Origin: JAIBJN01 sp963802795
GTDB taxonomy: Bacteria > Actinomycetota > Thermoleophilia > Gaiellales > Gaiellaceae
Direction: 5' to 3'
Assembly: GCA_963802795.1 (NCBI GenBank)
Contig: CAWDJV010000004.1
Coordinates: 397,442 to 461,441 of the forward strand
Length of the DNA stretch: 64,000 bases
This document shows positions 24,968-34,958 of the stretch, one piece after another; positions within the stretch are counted from its first letter, which is position 1, and each line of letters begins with the position of its first letter. The notes under the pieces were generated by a model, which was not told the origin of the DNA, made no database searches, and saw only the letters and a list, made by a program, of their open reading frames with translations. Made by a program: the position numbers and the translations under genes.

Positions 24968-27388
24968 CTAGGCCAGAATCCGGTCGTTCGCCGGGTCGAC
25001 GAGCGCGTCCTCGGCGACGACGGCGCCCACCGGCTTCCCGAGCACTTCGACCTCGAGGTTCGCGCCGGTCTCGACCTCCGCAGGGAGATACGCCAACCCG
25101 ATGTTGCGGCCGACCGTGAACCCGTAGCCCGCGCTCCGAAGCCGGCCGACGACCTCACCGCCCGCGCGCACCGCCTCGCCTCCGTAGACCGGCACGTACT
25201 CCTCGCCTCCGACGAGCAGCGTGCGGAGCCGCCGGGCCGGACGCTCGCCCGCCTCCGCCAGCGCACGGCGACCGTTGAACTCGCCCTTTTCGAGGTCGAC
25301 GCAGAAGCCGAGTCCCGCCTCGTAGGGGGTGTCCCCCGCGGTCAGGTCGGTGCCGAAGTAGCGGTAGCCCTTCTCGAGTCGCAGCGACTCGAGGACCCGG
25401 TAGCCGCCGGGCTCGATCCCGTGCGGCTCGCCTGACTCGAGCAGCCGGTCCCACACCTGAACGGCCCAGTCGGGCGCGACGTAGAGCTCGAAACCGAGCT
25501 CGCCCACGTACGTGATTCGCTGCGCGAGCACCTCCGATCCGCCGATCTCGATCGTCCGTGCCGTGCGGAACGGCAGCGCCTGGTCCCCGACGTCGTCCTC
25601 GGTCACGCCTTCGAGCACATCCCGCGCGCGCGGGCCCCAGAGCCCGATCACGGCGAGCTCCTCCGAGATGTCGCGGAGCTCGACCGCCGCGTCCTCCTCG
25701 CGGAGGTTGAGCCGGAGCCAGCCCAGGTCCGAATCGATCGTCCCCGCGCCGGTGATGACCCGGAAGCGCTCCTCGTCGAGCCTCGTGACGGTCACATCCG
25801 CCTCGATCCCGCCCCGGTCGTTCAGGAACTGCGTGTACACGACGCTCCCGGCGGGCCGGTCGATGCGATTGTCGGCAGCCCGCTCGAGCAAGGGCAGCGC
25901 GCCCGGGCCGGAGACCTCGATCTTCCCGAACGAGGTCATGTCGATGATCCCCACGCGCTCGCGGAAGGCCTCGTGCTCCACGCGGAGCCGCTCGAACCAG
26001 GGCGGCTTCGCGAACCCGAACGCCCGCTGGTCGGCGCCGGCCCTCCGGCTTGGCTTCCCCGGCTCGAAGAAGTCCGCGCGCTCCCACCCGTTCTTCGTCC
26101 CGAAGACCGCGCCGAGATCCTGGAGCCGTCCGTGCAGGGGCGAGAGCCGCTTCGGCCTGCCCAACTCGTCGACGTCGAACGGGTAGCGGAGGCGATAGTA
26201 GTAGCGGTAGACCTCGCGGGCGGTCTCCTGCGCGAAGCGCGGATCGCGGTACGAAGCTCCGAAGCGCCAGGCGCGGTAGCCGGTCACGTCCAGCTCGGTC
26301 TCTCCCTCGGAGATCCACTCGGCGACCGTCTTGCCGATGCCTCCGGCCCCGCCGAAGCCGTTGAGCGAGAGACCGGCGGCCGTCCAGAACCCGGGCACCC
26401 CGGGCATCGGCCCGAGGAGCGGATTGCCGTCCGGGGTCATGGCGTCGGGATGACAGATGAGCGCGACGACGCCTGCGTCGTGCAGGAACGGGAAGCGCCG
26501 GACGGCGCCGTCCATGAGCTGCGCGAAGCGCTCGTGATCGGGTGGAACCGACGCCCCGGCGTGATCCCAGGGCACCCCGTCCGCCCAGCGCGCGACCGGG
26601 TTCGGCTCGTAGCCGCCGAAGAGGATCCCTCCGGCCTCCGACTTGCCGTAGACGAGATTGTCGAGATCCCGGAAGCACGGCATCTCGCGAGGCAGCTCGT
26701 GCCCCTCCACCGCGGCGAGGGCAATGTGTTGGTGGTCGACCGGCACCGAGGGCGTGAACGCCCCCACCATCGCCGCGACCTGGGGTGCCCAGATCCCGCA
26801 GGCGTTCACGATCAGCTCCGTCTCGATCGGCCCGGTGTCGGTCTCGACGGCTGTCACCCGGCGCGACGGGCCGAGCCGGATCCCGGTGACGCGACGTCCG
26901 GTCTCGATCCGCACGCCGAGCTCCCGGGCGGCGTTCGCGAGCGTGTGCGTCGCGATGTGGGGATCGACCGAGCCGTCATCCTCGATCCAGATCGCCCCGT
27001 AGAGCGACTCGCGCGTGGCCGCAGGCAGCAACTGCACCACCTCTTCCGGCGAGAGCACGTCGACGTCGAGCCCGATCGCGCGGGCCCGGCTCGCGCCGCG
27101 CTCGAGCTCCTCGAGGCTCTCGAGACTGGACGCGATGCGGAGGCTTCCGACGCTGTCGAAGACGCCGAGCTCCCGGTAGAGCTCGACGCTGTAACGGCGG
27201 AAGCGCATCATCGTCGGGGAGGGGTTGAACTGTGTGACGAGGCCGGCCGCGTGGCAGGTCGAGCCGCTGGTCAGCTCGTCCTTTTCGAGGAGGATCACAT
27301 CACGCAGCCCCGCCTTCGCGAGGTGGTACGCGACGCTGCAGCCGGTAATCCCGCCCCCTACGACGACGATCGCGGCACGCTCGCTCAT
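24968..27388 (-). CDS. FAD-dependent dimethylglycine/sarcosine dehydrogenase-like protein with GcvT domain
   Basis: An 806-residue protein starting at ATG 27388, with GGGGAG about 9 bases upstream. The N-terminal half is a DAO-type oxidoreductase with the dinucleotide-binding motif VVVGGGITGCSVAYHLAKAG. The conserved ELTSGSTCHAAGL covers the usual His/Cys region where FAD is covalently held in this family. The C-terminal half (about 410-806) is a GcvT/aminomethyltransferase fold that takes the one-carbon unit to tetrahydrofolate, including YVGELGFELYV and the C-terminal barrel. The likely reaction is oxidative demethylation of an N-methyl amine such as dimethylglycine or sarcosine. The divergent neighbour is a choline-kinase-like protein, which fits choline or glycine-betaine metabolism. 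Confidence 0.88.
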   Translation of the reverse strand: MSERAAIVVVGGGITGCSVAYHLAKAGLRDVILLEKDELTSGSTCHAAGLVTQFNPSPTMMRFRRYSVELYRELGVFDSVGSLRIASSLESLEELERGASRARAIGLDVDVLSPEEVVQLLPAATRESLYGAIWIEDDGSVDPHIATHTLANAARELGVRIETGRRVTGIRLGPSRRVTAVETDTGPIETELIVNACGIWAPQVAAMVGAFTPSVPVDHQHIALAAVEGHELPREMPCFRDLDNLVYGKSEAGGILFGGYEPNPVARWADGVPWDHAGASVPPDHERFAQLMDGAVRRFPFLHDAGVVALICHPDAMTPDGNPLLGPMPGVPGFWTAAGLSLNGFGGAGGIGKTVAEWISEGETELDVTGYRAWRFGASYRDPRFAQETAREVYRYYYRLRYPFDVDELGRPKRLSPLHGRLQDLGAVFGTKNGWERADFFEPGKPSRRAGADQRAFGFAKPPWFERLRVEHEAFRERVGIIDMTSFGKIEVSGPGALPLLERAADNRIDRPAGSVVYTQFLNDRGGIEADVTVTRLDEERFRVITGAGTIDSDLGWLRLNLREEDAAVELRDISEELAVIGLWGPRARDVLEGVTEDDVGDQALPFRTARTIEIGGSEVLAQRITYVGELGFELYVAPDWAVQVWDRLLESGEPHGIEPGGYRVLESLRLEKGYRYFGTDLTAGDTPYEAGLGFCVDLEKGEFNGRRALAEAGERPARRLRTLLVGGEEYVPVYGGEAVRAGGEVVGRLRSAGYGFTVGRNIGLAYLPAEVETGANLEVEVLGKPVGAVVAEDALVDPANDRILA

Positions 27389-27427
27389 CACACGCGGCTC
27401 CCCTCTGTGCGATAGAAACTCGGATTC

Positions 27428-28340
27428 GTGAGCGTAGACCGAACTCTCGAGCGCGTCCTCGCCAAGGTGCCCGAACTGTCCGGCGCCGCCGACGTGGCTG
27501 AGCTTCCGGGCGGCCTCACGAACACGAACTACAAGGTCACGGCCCCTTCAGGGGCCTACGTCGTTCGTGTCTCCGCCAAGGACGCCGGCCTGCTTGCGAT
27601 CGACCGGGAGAACGAGTACCTGAACAGCGTTGCGGCCGCGGACGCCGGCGTCGGGGCCCGCGTGACGGCGTACCTCCCGGAGGAGAACGTGCTCGTCCTC
27701 GAGTTCATCGTCGGGCAGACGCAGAGCCCTCGAGGACCTGCGCCGCGGCGACAAGCTGGATCAGATCGCCGCCGCCTGCCGACGGCTCCACGGCGCCCGG
27801 CGCTTTCGCGACGACTTCAACATGTTCCGGATCCAGGCGCGCTATCTGGGGATCGTCCAGGAGCGCGGCTTCCGGCTGCCCGAGCGCTACCTCGAGTTCG
27901 AGCCGCAGGTACGTGCGATCGAGGCCGCCATGGCCGTGCGCGACGAGGGGACGGTTCCGTGCAACAACGACCTCCTCGCCGAGAACTTCATCGACGTCGG
28001 GGGCGAGTTCAAGCTGATCGACTACGAGTACTCGGGCAACAACGACGCCTGCTTCGAGCTCGGAAACGTCTGGAGCGAGTCGAACCTGGCGCTCGAGCAG
28101 CTCGACGAGCTCGTCGGCCACTACTACGGCCGGCCGCTCCGCAACAAGGTTGCTCGTGCACGCCTCTGGGGGCTGATGTCGAAGTACGGGTGGACGCTCT
28201 GGGCCTCGATCCAGGACGGCGTCTCCGAGATCGACTTCGACTTCTGGGCGTGGGGCATGGAGAAGTACGACCGCGCCGTCGAGGAGTTCGACGGCCCAGA
28301 CTTCGCGCGCCTGCTCGAGGACGTGAAGCGCGAAGACTGA
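27428..28340 (+). CDS. Choline/aminoglycoside kinase-like phosphotransferase, one frameshift
   Basis: It starts at GTG 27428. The N-terminal lobe has ELPGGLTNTNYKV, the nucleotide-loop region of choline-kinase-type enzymes, and YVVRVSAKDAG. After a shift near 27720 the frame continues with PCNNDLLAENFI, equivalent to the catalytic Asn/Asp loop, and LIDYEYSGNNDACFELGN, equivalent to the Mg2+-binding DFG/DYE loop. The repaired protein is about 303 residues. It probably phosphorylates choline, ethanolamine or another small alcohol. TAGAAA at 27413-27418 lies 9 bases before the GTG with no Shine-Dalgarno, suggesting a leaderless transcript. It is divergent from the sarcosine/dimethylglycine dehydrogenase-like gene. 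Confidence 0.75.
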
Positions 28341-28371
28341 GTCAGGCGGCTCGTCGCTTTGCCCCGGCGGG

Positions 28372-29474
28372 TCAGACCCCGGTTCTGCGCCACGCCGGCC
28401 GTTCGACCCCGCCGACGCGATGTGCTTCGCGATGTGCTCGGCGTCCCTCCCGACGCCGCCGATCAGCGACGACGTGAACCCGTAGAGGAAGGGTCGGCCG
28501 ACGAAGTACAGGCCGGGCGCGGCCTCGACGACTCCCCGGTCGTGCAGCGGCTCGCCGTCGTCGTCGAAGACCGGGAGATCGATCCACCCGAAGTCGGCGC
28601 GGAACCCGGTGCACCAGATCACGTTGGCCACGTCCAGCACGCGCCCGTCCTCGAGCTCCGGGCGACCCGTCGCGCGCCCCGACGGTCCTCGGGACGCGCT
28701 CGACGCCGGCCGCCTCGAGGTCCTTCGGCCGGACCCGCGCGAGCGGCGTCCCCTCCTTGACCTTCGGCCGGACCTTGCGGCCGATCGGCGTCTTCACCGT
28801 GACGCACGTGCGAGAGCGAGGAACCAGAAGAGGGGCATGAGCAGCCGGTCCAGGAAGCTGCCGGCCCGAGTGGGCTCGCTCCCCGGATGCCGGCCCGAGA
28901 GCCAGGTCGTGTGCGTGCCGGCCGCTTCGAGGGCGATCTCGGCCCCCGAGTTGCCGGCGCCGACCACGAGGACGCCGCCCTCCCGCAGCTGGGAGGGGCT
29001 CCGATACTCGGTCGAGCCGAGCTGGACGATGTCCGGGTGCGAGCTCGGAGGCGAAGGCGCGGAACCCGGAGGCCGTGGTAGGCGCCCGAGGCGACGACGA
29101 CCGTGTCGGCCTCGAAGCGACGCTCGCCGGCGGCGAGGACGTAGCCGTTCCCGTTCCGCGAGATCCCGTCCACCTCGACGCCGGTGCGCACGGGAAGATC
29201 GAAGTGGGCCGCGTAGGCCTCCAGGTAGTCGGCCACGTCGTCCTTCCCCGGATAGGACAAGCCGGGGCCCGGGAACGGGCCGGCCGGGGAGGCCCGAGTA
29301 GCGGGCGGGCGTGAAGACTCGGAGCGAATCCCAGCGGCGCCGCCAGGAGTCGCCGACCCGCTCGCCCGCGTCGAGGATCACGAACTGCCGCTTTCGCCGC
29401 GCGAGGTGGTAACCGACCGCGAGCCCGGCCTGACCGCCCCCGACGATCACCGTCTCGAAGCGCTCCGTCGTCAT
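28372..29474 (-). pseudogene. Flavin-containing monooxygenase-like protein, at least four frameshifts
   Basis: Pieces in different frames rebuild one FAD/NADP-binding protein. FETVIVGGGQAGLAVGYHLA is the FAD motif at the N terminus. DSWRRRWDSLRVFTPARY is the family segment. GGVLVVGAGNSGAEIALEAA is the NADPH-binding motif. VIWCTGFRADFGWIDLPVF is the FMO C-terminal ATG-like motif, and the end is near SLIGGVGRDAEHIAKHI. Shifts are needed near 29270, 29045, 28805 and 28665, and the stop used (28372) needs one more. The organisation is normal apart from the indels. The substrate is unknown; such proteins oxidise S or N atoms or act as Baeyer-Villiger enzymes. Confidence 0.7.
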
Positions 29475-29573
29475 GGCTCCCGACGGCTACGAAGCCGCCG
29501 GGCGCTGCCGCTTCGGGCGAACCACCCAAATCGGCCGCAACGCGCGAGGATGGGTATTTCTGTGTAGGCCCGC

Positions 29574-31255
29574 CTACACGAGGTCGTGCTCGTAGGCGTA
29601 CGCGGTTGCCGCCGAGCGTGACGAGACGCTGTAGCTTCGTGAAGATGTTGCTGACGTGGCGGGCGACCGTCTTCTCGCTGATGACGAGCTCGCTCGGCGA
29701 TCGCTCGGTTCGTCCTGCCGGTCGCAACGAGGCGGAGCACCTCCACCTCGCGTGCGGTCAGCCCGCCGGGAGCCCGCGGTCGCCGCTCGCCGCATGAGCT
29801 GCTCCACACGCGCGAGATCCGGAGCGGCGCCGAGCTCCTGGAAGGTGAGGCCGGCCGCGTCCAGCTCCAGCTCCGCGGTGTCCGTGTCTCCGAGCTCCCG
29901 ACAGGCGAGGGCGATGAAGACGCGCGCTCGGGCCGTCTCGTACGGCGCGCCGAGCTCCTGCCACGCCTGACAGGCGTTACGGGCCGCTCCCAGGGCCGCC
30001 CAGGGGTCGGCCGCCTGCGAGGGCGACCGCCGCCCGCGCCTGCGATCGCATCGCGCCCAGCATGCCCGCCGGCTGATCCGCGGTGAGCTCCTCGAGCTCG
30101 CGGCACGCCGTGCGCGCCTCGTCGAGCTCGTCGACCGCCAGCATGATCTCGACATACGCGGGCAAGAGGGCCACTCGCTCGGAGCGGCTCGGTTGCCTCG
30201 CCGATCACCCTGCGGATCGCCGCCGCAGCCGCGTCGCGCTCTCCTCGAGCCAGGCGCAGCAGGGCGAGACCCGGCTGGGGCTCCCACCCGGACCGGCTGG
30301 CGCCCCGGTATGCCTCCTCGGCCCGGGCGAACTCACCCTGGAGACGGTGGATCTCGCCCTGGCGGTAGAGCGGCCTCGGCGTTGCCGACCTGGCTCATCC
30401 CCGGCCGCCCACCGCGCGCGTCGCGCCTCGTCCAGAGCCGCCGGCCAGGCTCCGTCGAGCTGCATGATCTCGGCGCGGTGCACGAGGCAGCGTCCGGTGA
30501 AGGCCATGAGATCGGGCTGCTCGGCGCACCACCGCGTCAGGGCGGCCGTCCATTCGCGGGCCCGGCGCAGCTCGTAGGCCCGCTGGCAGGCATCGATCAC
30601 GCCGCAGTAGACGAGGCCCGCCGCGATCGGCGACAGCTCGTCCCGTCGTGACCGCCACCATGGCCTCGTCAAGGACACCGAGGCCTTCCTGGACGCGCCC
30701 CAGCACGATCAGGTACTGGCCTCGAAGGTGCATGGAGAGTGCGAAGAGGTCCGCATCGCCGAAGCGCTGGCCGATCCCGGCCGCCTCGCCGAGCACGTCG
30801 CAGGCCGCCGCGAGATCTCCGGCGGCCTCGTGTTGCATCACGAGCGGGAACAGCATGTAACCGCGCTCGACGGAGTCGGCCTCCCCCTGCTCGAACAACC
30901 GCAGCGCGCGGCCGGCCCAGCCGGTCGCGCCGCCCACATCGCCCCGGAGCGCGAGCCCGGTACCGATCCAGAACGCAGAGCGCAGCGCGCGCGGAATCTC
31001 GCCCGCGTCCGCGTGGAGCTGATAGGCGCGCTCGAGACCGCGCAGCCACTCGTCCTCGCGTCCGAGCAGGTAGGCAGCGGTGGCGAGACCCTCGAGATCC
31101 TCGGCTCCGAGCCGGCCTTCCCCATCCGCCAGCGTGAGCGCCTCGTAGGCATCCCGCCATGCTCGTTCGGCGTAAGCCCGGCGACCACGGCCGAGGTGAT
31201 CGGCCGCGTCGACCACGTCTCCGAACTCAGAATGCTGCTTCACAACGCCTTCCAC
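29574..31255 (-). pseudogene. LuxR-family regulator with TPR-like N-terminal region, several frameshifts
   Basis: The N-terminal part (GTG 31255 or 31243) is helical and repetitive: ADHLGRGRRAYAERAWRDAY, then LATAAYLLGREDEWLRGLER, typical of TPR-type sensor domains. It continues in other frames (LVYCGVIDACQRAYELRRAR; YVEIMLAVDELDEARTACRE; ARVFIALACRELGDTDTAEL). The C terminus has the LuxR helix-turn-helix: LTAREVEVLRLVATGRTNRA and VISEKTVARHVSNIFTKL, then SSRSAATAYAYEHDLV and the stop at 29574. At least five shifts separate the pieces. It probably regulated the adjacent monooxygenase or a nearby gene. Indels may be assembly errors. Confidence 0.7.
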
Positions 31256-31301
31256 CCGACATTCTGTCGGCTCGCCGACGGCATCTGTCCGACCGGCTGA
31301 T

Positions 31302-31331
31302 TTGACAGGTAACTAAAAGGTTACATATCAT
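31302..31331 (+). promoter_or_regulatory. Promoter with a palindromic operator between -35 and -10 (ArsR-type autoregulation)
   Basis: TTGACA (31302-31307) and TATCAT (31326-31331) are spaced 18 bases apart. The palindrome GTAACTAAAAGGTTAC (31309-31324) fills the spacer. A repressor bound there would block RNA polymerase directly. The start codon ATG 31338 begins 6 bases after the -10, where the transcript itself should start, and no Shine-Dalgarno exists. Confidence 0.7.
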
Positions 31332-31337
31332 GCTCGC

Positions 31338-32108
31338 ATGGACCTGGTGTTCAGGGCGCTGGCCGACCCGACACGCCGCGGACTGCTCGACGACCTGTAC
31401 GGGCAAGACGGGCAGACGCTCACCGCCCTCGCGCGCGGGCTCCCGATGAGCCGTATCGGCGTCATGAAGCATCTGCGGGTGCTCGAGGAGGCCGGCCTCG
31501 TGACCACCAAGCGGCGCGGTCGCGAGAAGCTCCATTTCCTGAACCCCGTCCCGATCCGGCTCGTCCACGACCGCTGGGTCAGCAAGTACACAGAGCCCTG
31601 GGCCGCGACCCTCACCGGGCTCAAGAAGCGATTGGAGGACACGATGGAGAAGGTGTTCGAGATCTACATCAAGACGACCCCGGAGCGCCTCTGGGAGGCG
31701 ATCACCAACCCAGAGCTGAGGGCGCAGTACTCGTTCGGGGTCGCCGTCAACTCGGACTGGACGGCCGGCTCCCGCTACGAGTCGACCCACGCGGGAGCGG
31801 GCGTCGCGATCGCCGAGGGCGAGAACCTGGAGGTCGACCCGCCGCGTCGGCTCGTGCAGAGCTTCAACGCCCTCTGGAGCGACGATGTGAAGGCCGAGGG
31901 AACCTCGAGGGTGACCTGGGAGATCGAACAGGTCGCCGACTCGTGCCGCCTGACCGTGACGCACGACCAGCTGCGCGAGGGCGCGAACGACGAGCTGTAC
32001 GGCGGCTGGCCGATGATCCTCTCCGGCCTGAAGACGCTGCTCGAGACCGGGGAGACCCTCACCACACCCGGTTCGCTGCTCTATTCGGAGGCTTCGCCGG
32101 CCACCTGA
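31338..32108 (+). CDS. ArsR-type HTH regulator fused to SRPBCC (AHSA1-like) domain
   Basis: A 256-residue protein. Residues 1-100 are a winged helix-turn-helix: ALADPTRRGLLDDLYGQDG, LPMSRIGVMKHLRVLEEAGL and VTTKRRGREKLHFLN. Residues 104-256 are an AHSA1/SRPBCC fold, starting MEKVFEIYIKTTPERLWEAI and ending near GWPMILSGLKTLLETG. In many bacteria these are two adjacent genes; here they are one polypeptide. The SRPBCC cavity may bind the inducer. No Cys metal-site pattern typical of arsenic sensors is evident, so a small organic ligand is more likely. The operator within the promoter suggests autorepression. Confidence 0.85.
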   Translation: MDLVFRALADPTRRGLLDDLYGQDGQTLTALARGLPMSRIGVMKHLRVLEEAGLVTTKRRGREKLHFLNPVPIRLVHDRWVSKYTEPWAATLTGLKKRLEDTMEKVFEIYIKTTPERLWEAITNPELRAQYSFGVAVNSDWTAGSRYESTHAGAGVAIAEGENLEVDPPRRLVQSFNALWSDDVKAEGTSRVTWEIEQVADSCRLTVTHDQLREGANDELYGGWPMILSGLKTLLETGETLTTPGSLLYSEASPAT

Positions 32109-32115
32109 GCCGAAA

Positions 32116-32200
32116 AAGTCCTGTAGGGCCTTGACGCCCGGTGACGGACCTGAAAGGATCCTCCCGTCAAGTCCTGTGGGCCCTCGGGTTCGCAGGACTT
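32116..32200. repeat. Repeated AAGTCCTGT motif and hairpin upstream of the CBS gene
   Basis: AAGTCCTGT occurs at 32116-32124 and 32169-32177, and CAGGACTT, its reverse complement, at 32193-32200. The last two form an 8-bp stem around a GC-rich loop. AGGATCCT lies between the direct copies. This could be a regulator site pair or a structured leader for the CBS-domain gene. Confidence 0.4.
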
Positions 32201-32252
32201 GGCGTTTGTGGGGGCCTGTTTTGCGACGCCCTCACAGGGGTACGCACTCACA

Positions 32253-32456
32253 ATGACGTCGGATCCCACGACCGTCGACCCGGAGACGCCCGTCTCGGAG
32301 GCCGCGAAGCGGATGGCGCGCGACGGCATCGGACCGCTGCCGGTGGTCGAGGGCGACCGCCTCCTCGGGATCGTCGCGCAGGCCGACGTCGCGCGCGCGG
32401 TCAGCTCCTCGTGGGTCGGCGATGTCGTCGTGGACATCTCGCAGGACGCACCGTGA
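32253..32456 (+). CDS. Single CBS-domain protein
   Basis: From ATG 32253 the product is 67 residues: MTSDPTTVDPETPVSEAAKR followed by DGIGPLPVVEGDRLLGIVAQ and ADVARAVSS. This is one CBS motif pair without a second complete CBS unit, so it may work as a dimer or be truncated. CBS domains bind adenosine nucleotides and often respond to energy or redox state. The frame is open upstream to TTG 32199, but that part lacks the family sequence. The Shine-Dalgarno is weak (AGGGG 13 bases upstream). The upstream repeats suggest specific regulation. Confidence 0.6.
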   Translation: MTSDPTTVDPETPVSEAAKRMARDGIGPLPVVEGDRLLGIVAQADVARAVSSSWVGDVVVDISQDAP

Positions 32457-32671
32457 GCGCTCCCTCGCGTGCGCGAAAGCACCACCCGGTTCACGCGCTC
32501 GACTCCGCTCGAGTCCTCGTCTCCGGAACGGCCGCTTTCGTGAGCGGCGAGCTGCGCCGGCTTTTCCTGCACGGCGGAAGAGCCGAGGAGAGCCGCTCCG
32601 CGCAGCGCCGCCCACGCTGATCGGTCGACACCGCCCGATCGCGATCGACCCGGCGGTTATCCTCCGCTGGG
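32457..32671. other. Intergenic region before the molybdenum hydroxylase operon
   Basis: About 215 bases in which no gene is seen. Near its end TATCCT (32658-32663) lies 8 bases before the ATG of the molybdenum subunit gene, a possible leaderless promoter. Confidence 0.4.
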
Positions 32672-34958
32672 ATGACCGCGCAAACCGGAGCGGAAACCGA
32701 GCAGACGGCATTTCTCCGGCCGGACGGGAAAGAGAAGGTCACCGGCTCCGGCCGCTATACGGCCGATCTGAGCCTGACGGGGCAGCTCCACGCGAAGTTC
32801 CGCTACGCGGATCACACGCACGCCCGCATCGTCTCCATCGACGCGGGGCCGGCTCGGGCGCTTCCGGGCGTCCTCGCCGTCCTCACGCACGAGGACGTGC
32901 CGGACGTCCTCTACGGCGACCTCGCCCAGGACCGTCGGCTGTTCGCGCGGGAGCGGGTTCGGTTCGAGGGGGACGTCGTCGCCGCGGTCGCCGCGCTCAC
33001 GCCCGAGCTCGCCGCCGAGGCGGCCGCCGCGATCGAGGTCGAGTACGAGCCGCTGCCGCCGGTCTCCGACATCGAGGCCGCCCTCGCTGACGACGCGCCG
33101 CTGATCCACGAGGACTGGGAGTCGTACGAGGCCGACGAAGAGCTCGGACGGGACCGAAACGTCCTCGGCTACTCGACCGTCGTCAAGGGCGACGCCGACG
33201 CTGCGATGGCGGCCGCCGACGTCGTCGTCAAGGGCCGCTACGTGACCGACGCCTCGCAGGGAGTGCCGATCGAGCCCCGCGCGCTGCTGGCGCAGTGGGA
33301 GGGCGACCGCGTCACCGTCTGGACCTCGACGCAGGTCCCCTACGCGGCCAGAGCCGGAGTCGCGCACGTCCTTCAGATCCCGCAGTCACACGTCCGGATC
33401 ATCGTGCCGCTGCTCGGCGGGGGGTTCGGCTCCAAGTGCGACTTCCACTACGAGGGCCACGTCGCCGCGCTCGCGCGTGCCGCTGGGCGGCCTGTGAAGC
33501 TCGTCTTCACCCGCGAGGAGGAGTTCGTCGCGCCCGACCACCGGCGCGAAGGGATGGTGATCGAGCTCGAGACCGGCGCCCGTGGCGACGGGACGCTCGT
33601 TGCCCGCCGTGGGCGACTCGTCCTCGACGGGGGCGCCTACTGCGGCGAGGGCGGCTTCTTCTCCCAGATGGCGGCCATGCACGCCGTCGGGCCCTATGTG
33701 ATCGAGAACGTGAACGTCGAGTCCACGCTCGTGTACACCAACAACCAGCCCTCCGGCTCGATCAGGGCGCCGACCGCGCCCCAGGTCTGCTGGGCGGTCG
33801 AGCAGCACATGGACGAGCTGGCCGAGGCGCTCGGGCTCGACCCGGTCGAGCTGCGCCGGCGCACGCTCGTCGCCCAGGGCGACGAGGGGCCGACGCGGCA
33901 GGTGATCGGGCCGATCGCGATCAAGGAGACGCTCGAGCGCGCCGTCGAGCTGATCGCGCCCGACGGCGACCTCCCCGACGACGAGGCGATCGGGGTCGCC
34001 TGCGGCTGGTGGCCCTCTTTCGGGAATCCCTCGGGCGCGTACGTGAAGCTGAACGGCGACGGCTCGGGGACGATCGTCACCGGGGCGCAGGAGAACGGAA
34101 GCGGCGCCGTCATGGCGCTGCCGCTCCTCGTCGCGGACGAGCTCGGCATGGAGCCGTCGGCCTTCTCGATCCTCTACCAGGACACCGATGCCGCTCCCTA
34201 CGACGCGGGCTCGTCGGGCTCGCAGACGACGATGAACAACGGGCGCGCCGTCGTCCAGGCGGCCGGGGAGATCAGGGAGCAGCTGCTCGATCTCGCCGCG
34301 GAGAGGCTCGAGGTCGCGCGTGAGGATCTCGAGCTCGTCGCCGGGCAGGTGCAGGGTCGTCGGCTCGCCCGCCAAGGCGGTCGAGATCTCCGACCTTGCA
34401 GACTCCGACGGGCCGCTGATCGGAAAGGGCTCGGGCCCCGTGCCGGAGAATCCTCCCAGCGACGTCTCGGGCTGCCTCGGGCGGCTGGGAACGGAGTCGT
34501 TTCTCGAGCCGCAGGTGTTCACCCACGCTGCCCGCGTCAAGGTCGACCGCGAGACCGGCGTCGTGCGCGTGCTCCACGTCGCCGCCGTGCACGACTCGGG
34601 CGTGATCGTCAACGAGATCGGCGCGAGCGGGCAGGTCTACGGCGGGGTCGTCATGGGGATCGGGCAGGCGCTCCTGGAGGTGTCCCAGCTCGACGAGGAG
34701 GGGCGCCAGCGGAATCCGCACCTCCTCGACTACAAGCTCGTGACCGCGTCCGACGCGCCGCGCATCGACGTCGCCTGGATCGAGACGCCGGCGGAGAACG
34801 GCGGCCCGAGGGGGACGAAGGGCGTCGGCGAGCCGCCCACCGTGCCGACTCCGGGCGCGATTGCAAACGCGATCGCACAGGTCGTCGGCGCCCGCGTCCG
34901 GGATTTGCCGATGACCCCCGAGCGGGTGTGGGCCGCGGCGGCCGAGCGGCCCCGGTGA
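32672..34958 (+). CDS. Molybdopterin-binding subunit of a xanthine dehydrogenase-family hydroxylase, one frameshift
   Basis: The N-terminal aldehyde-oxidase a/b hammerhead starts near FLRPDGKEKVTGSGRYTADL. The Moco-binding part has VPLLGGGFGSKCDFHYEGHV and GSIRAPTAPQVCWAVEQHMD. One extra base in a GGG at 34354-34356 breaks the frame. It continues as SPAKAVEISDLADSDGPLIG and ends VRDLPMTPERVWAAAAERPR. The repaired protein is about 760 residues. The AYxCSFR active loop of form I CO dehydrogenase is absent, so CO is not the likely substrate. The stop overlaps the GTG of the FAD subunit. The likely activity is hydroxylation of an aldehyde or N-heterocycle. Confidence 0.85.
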
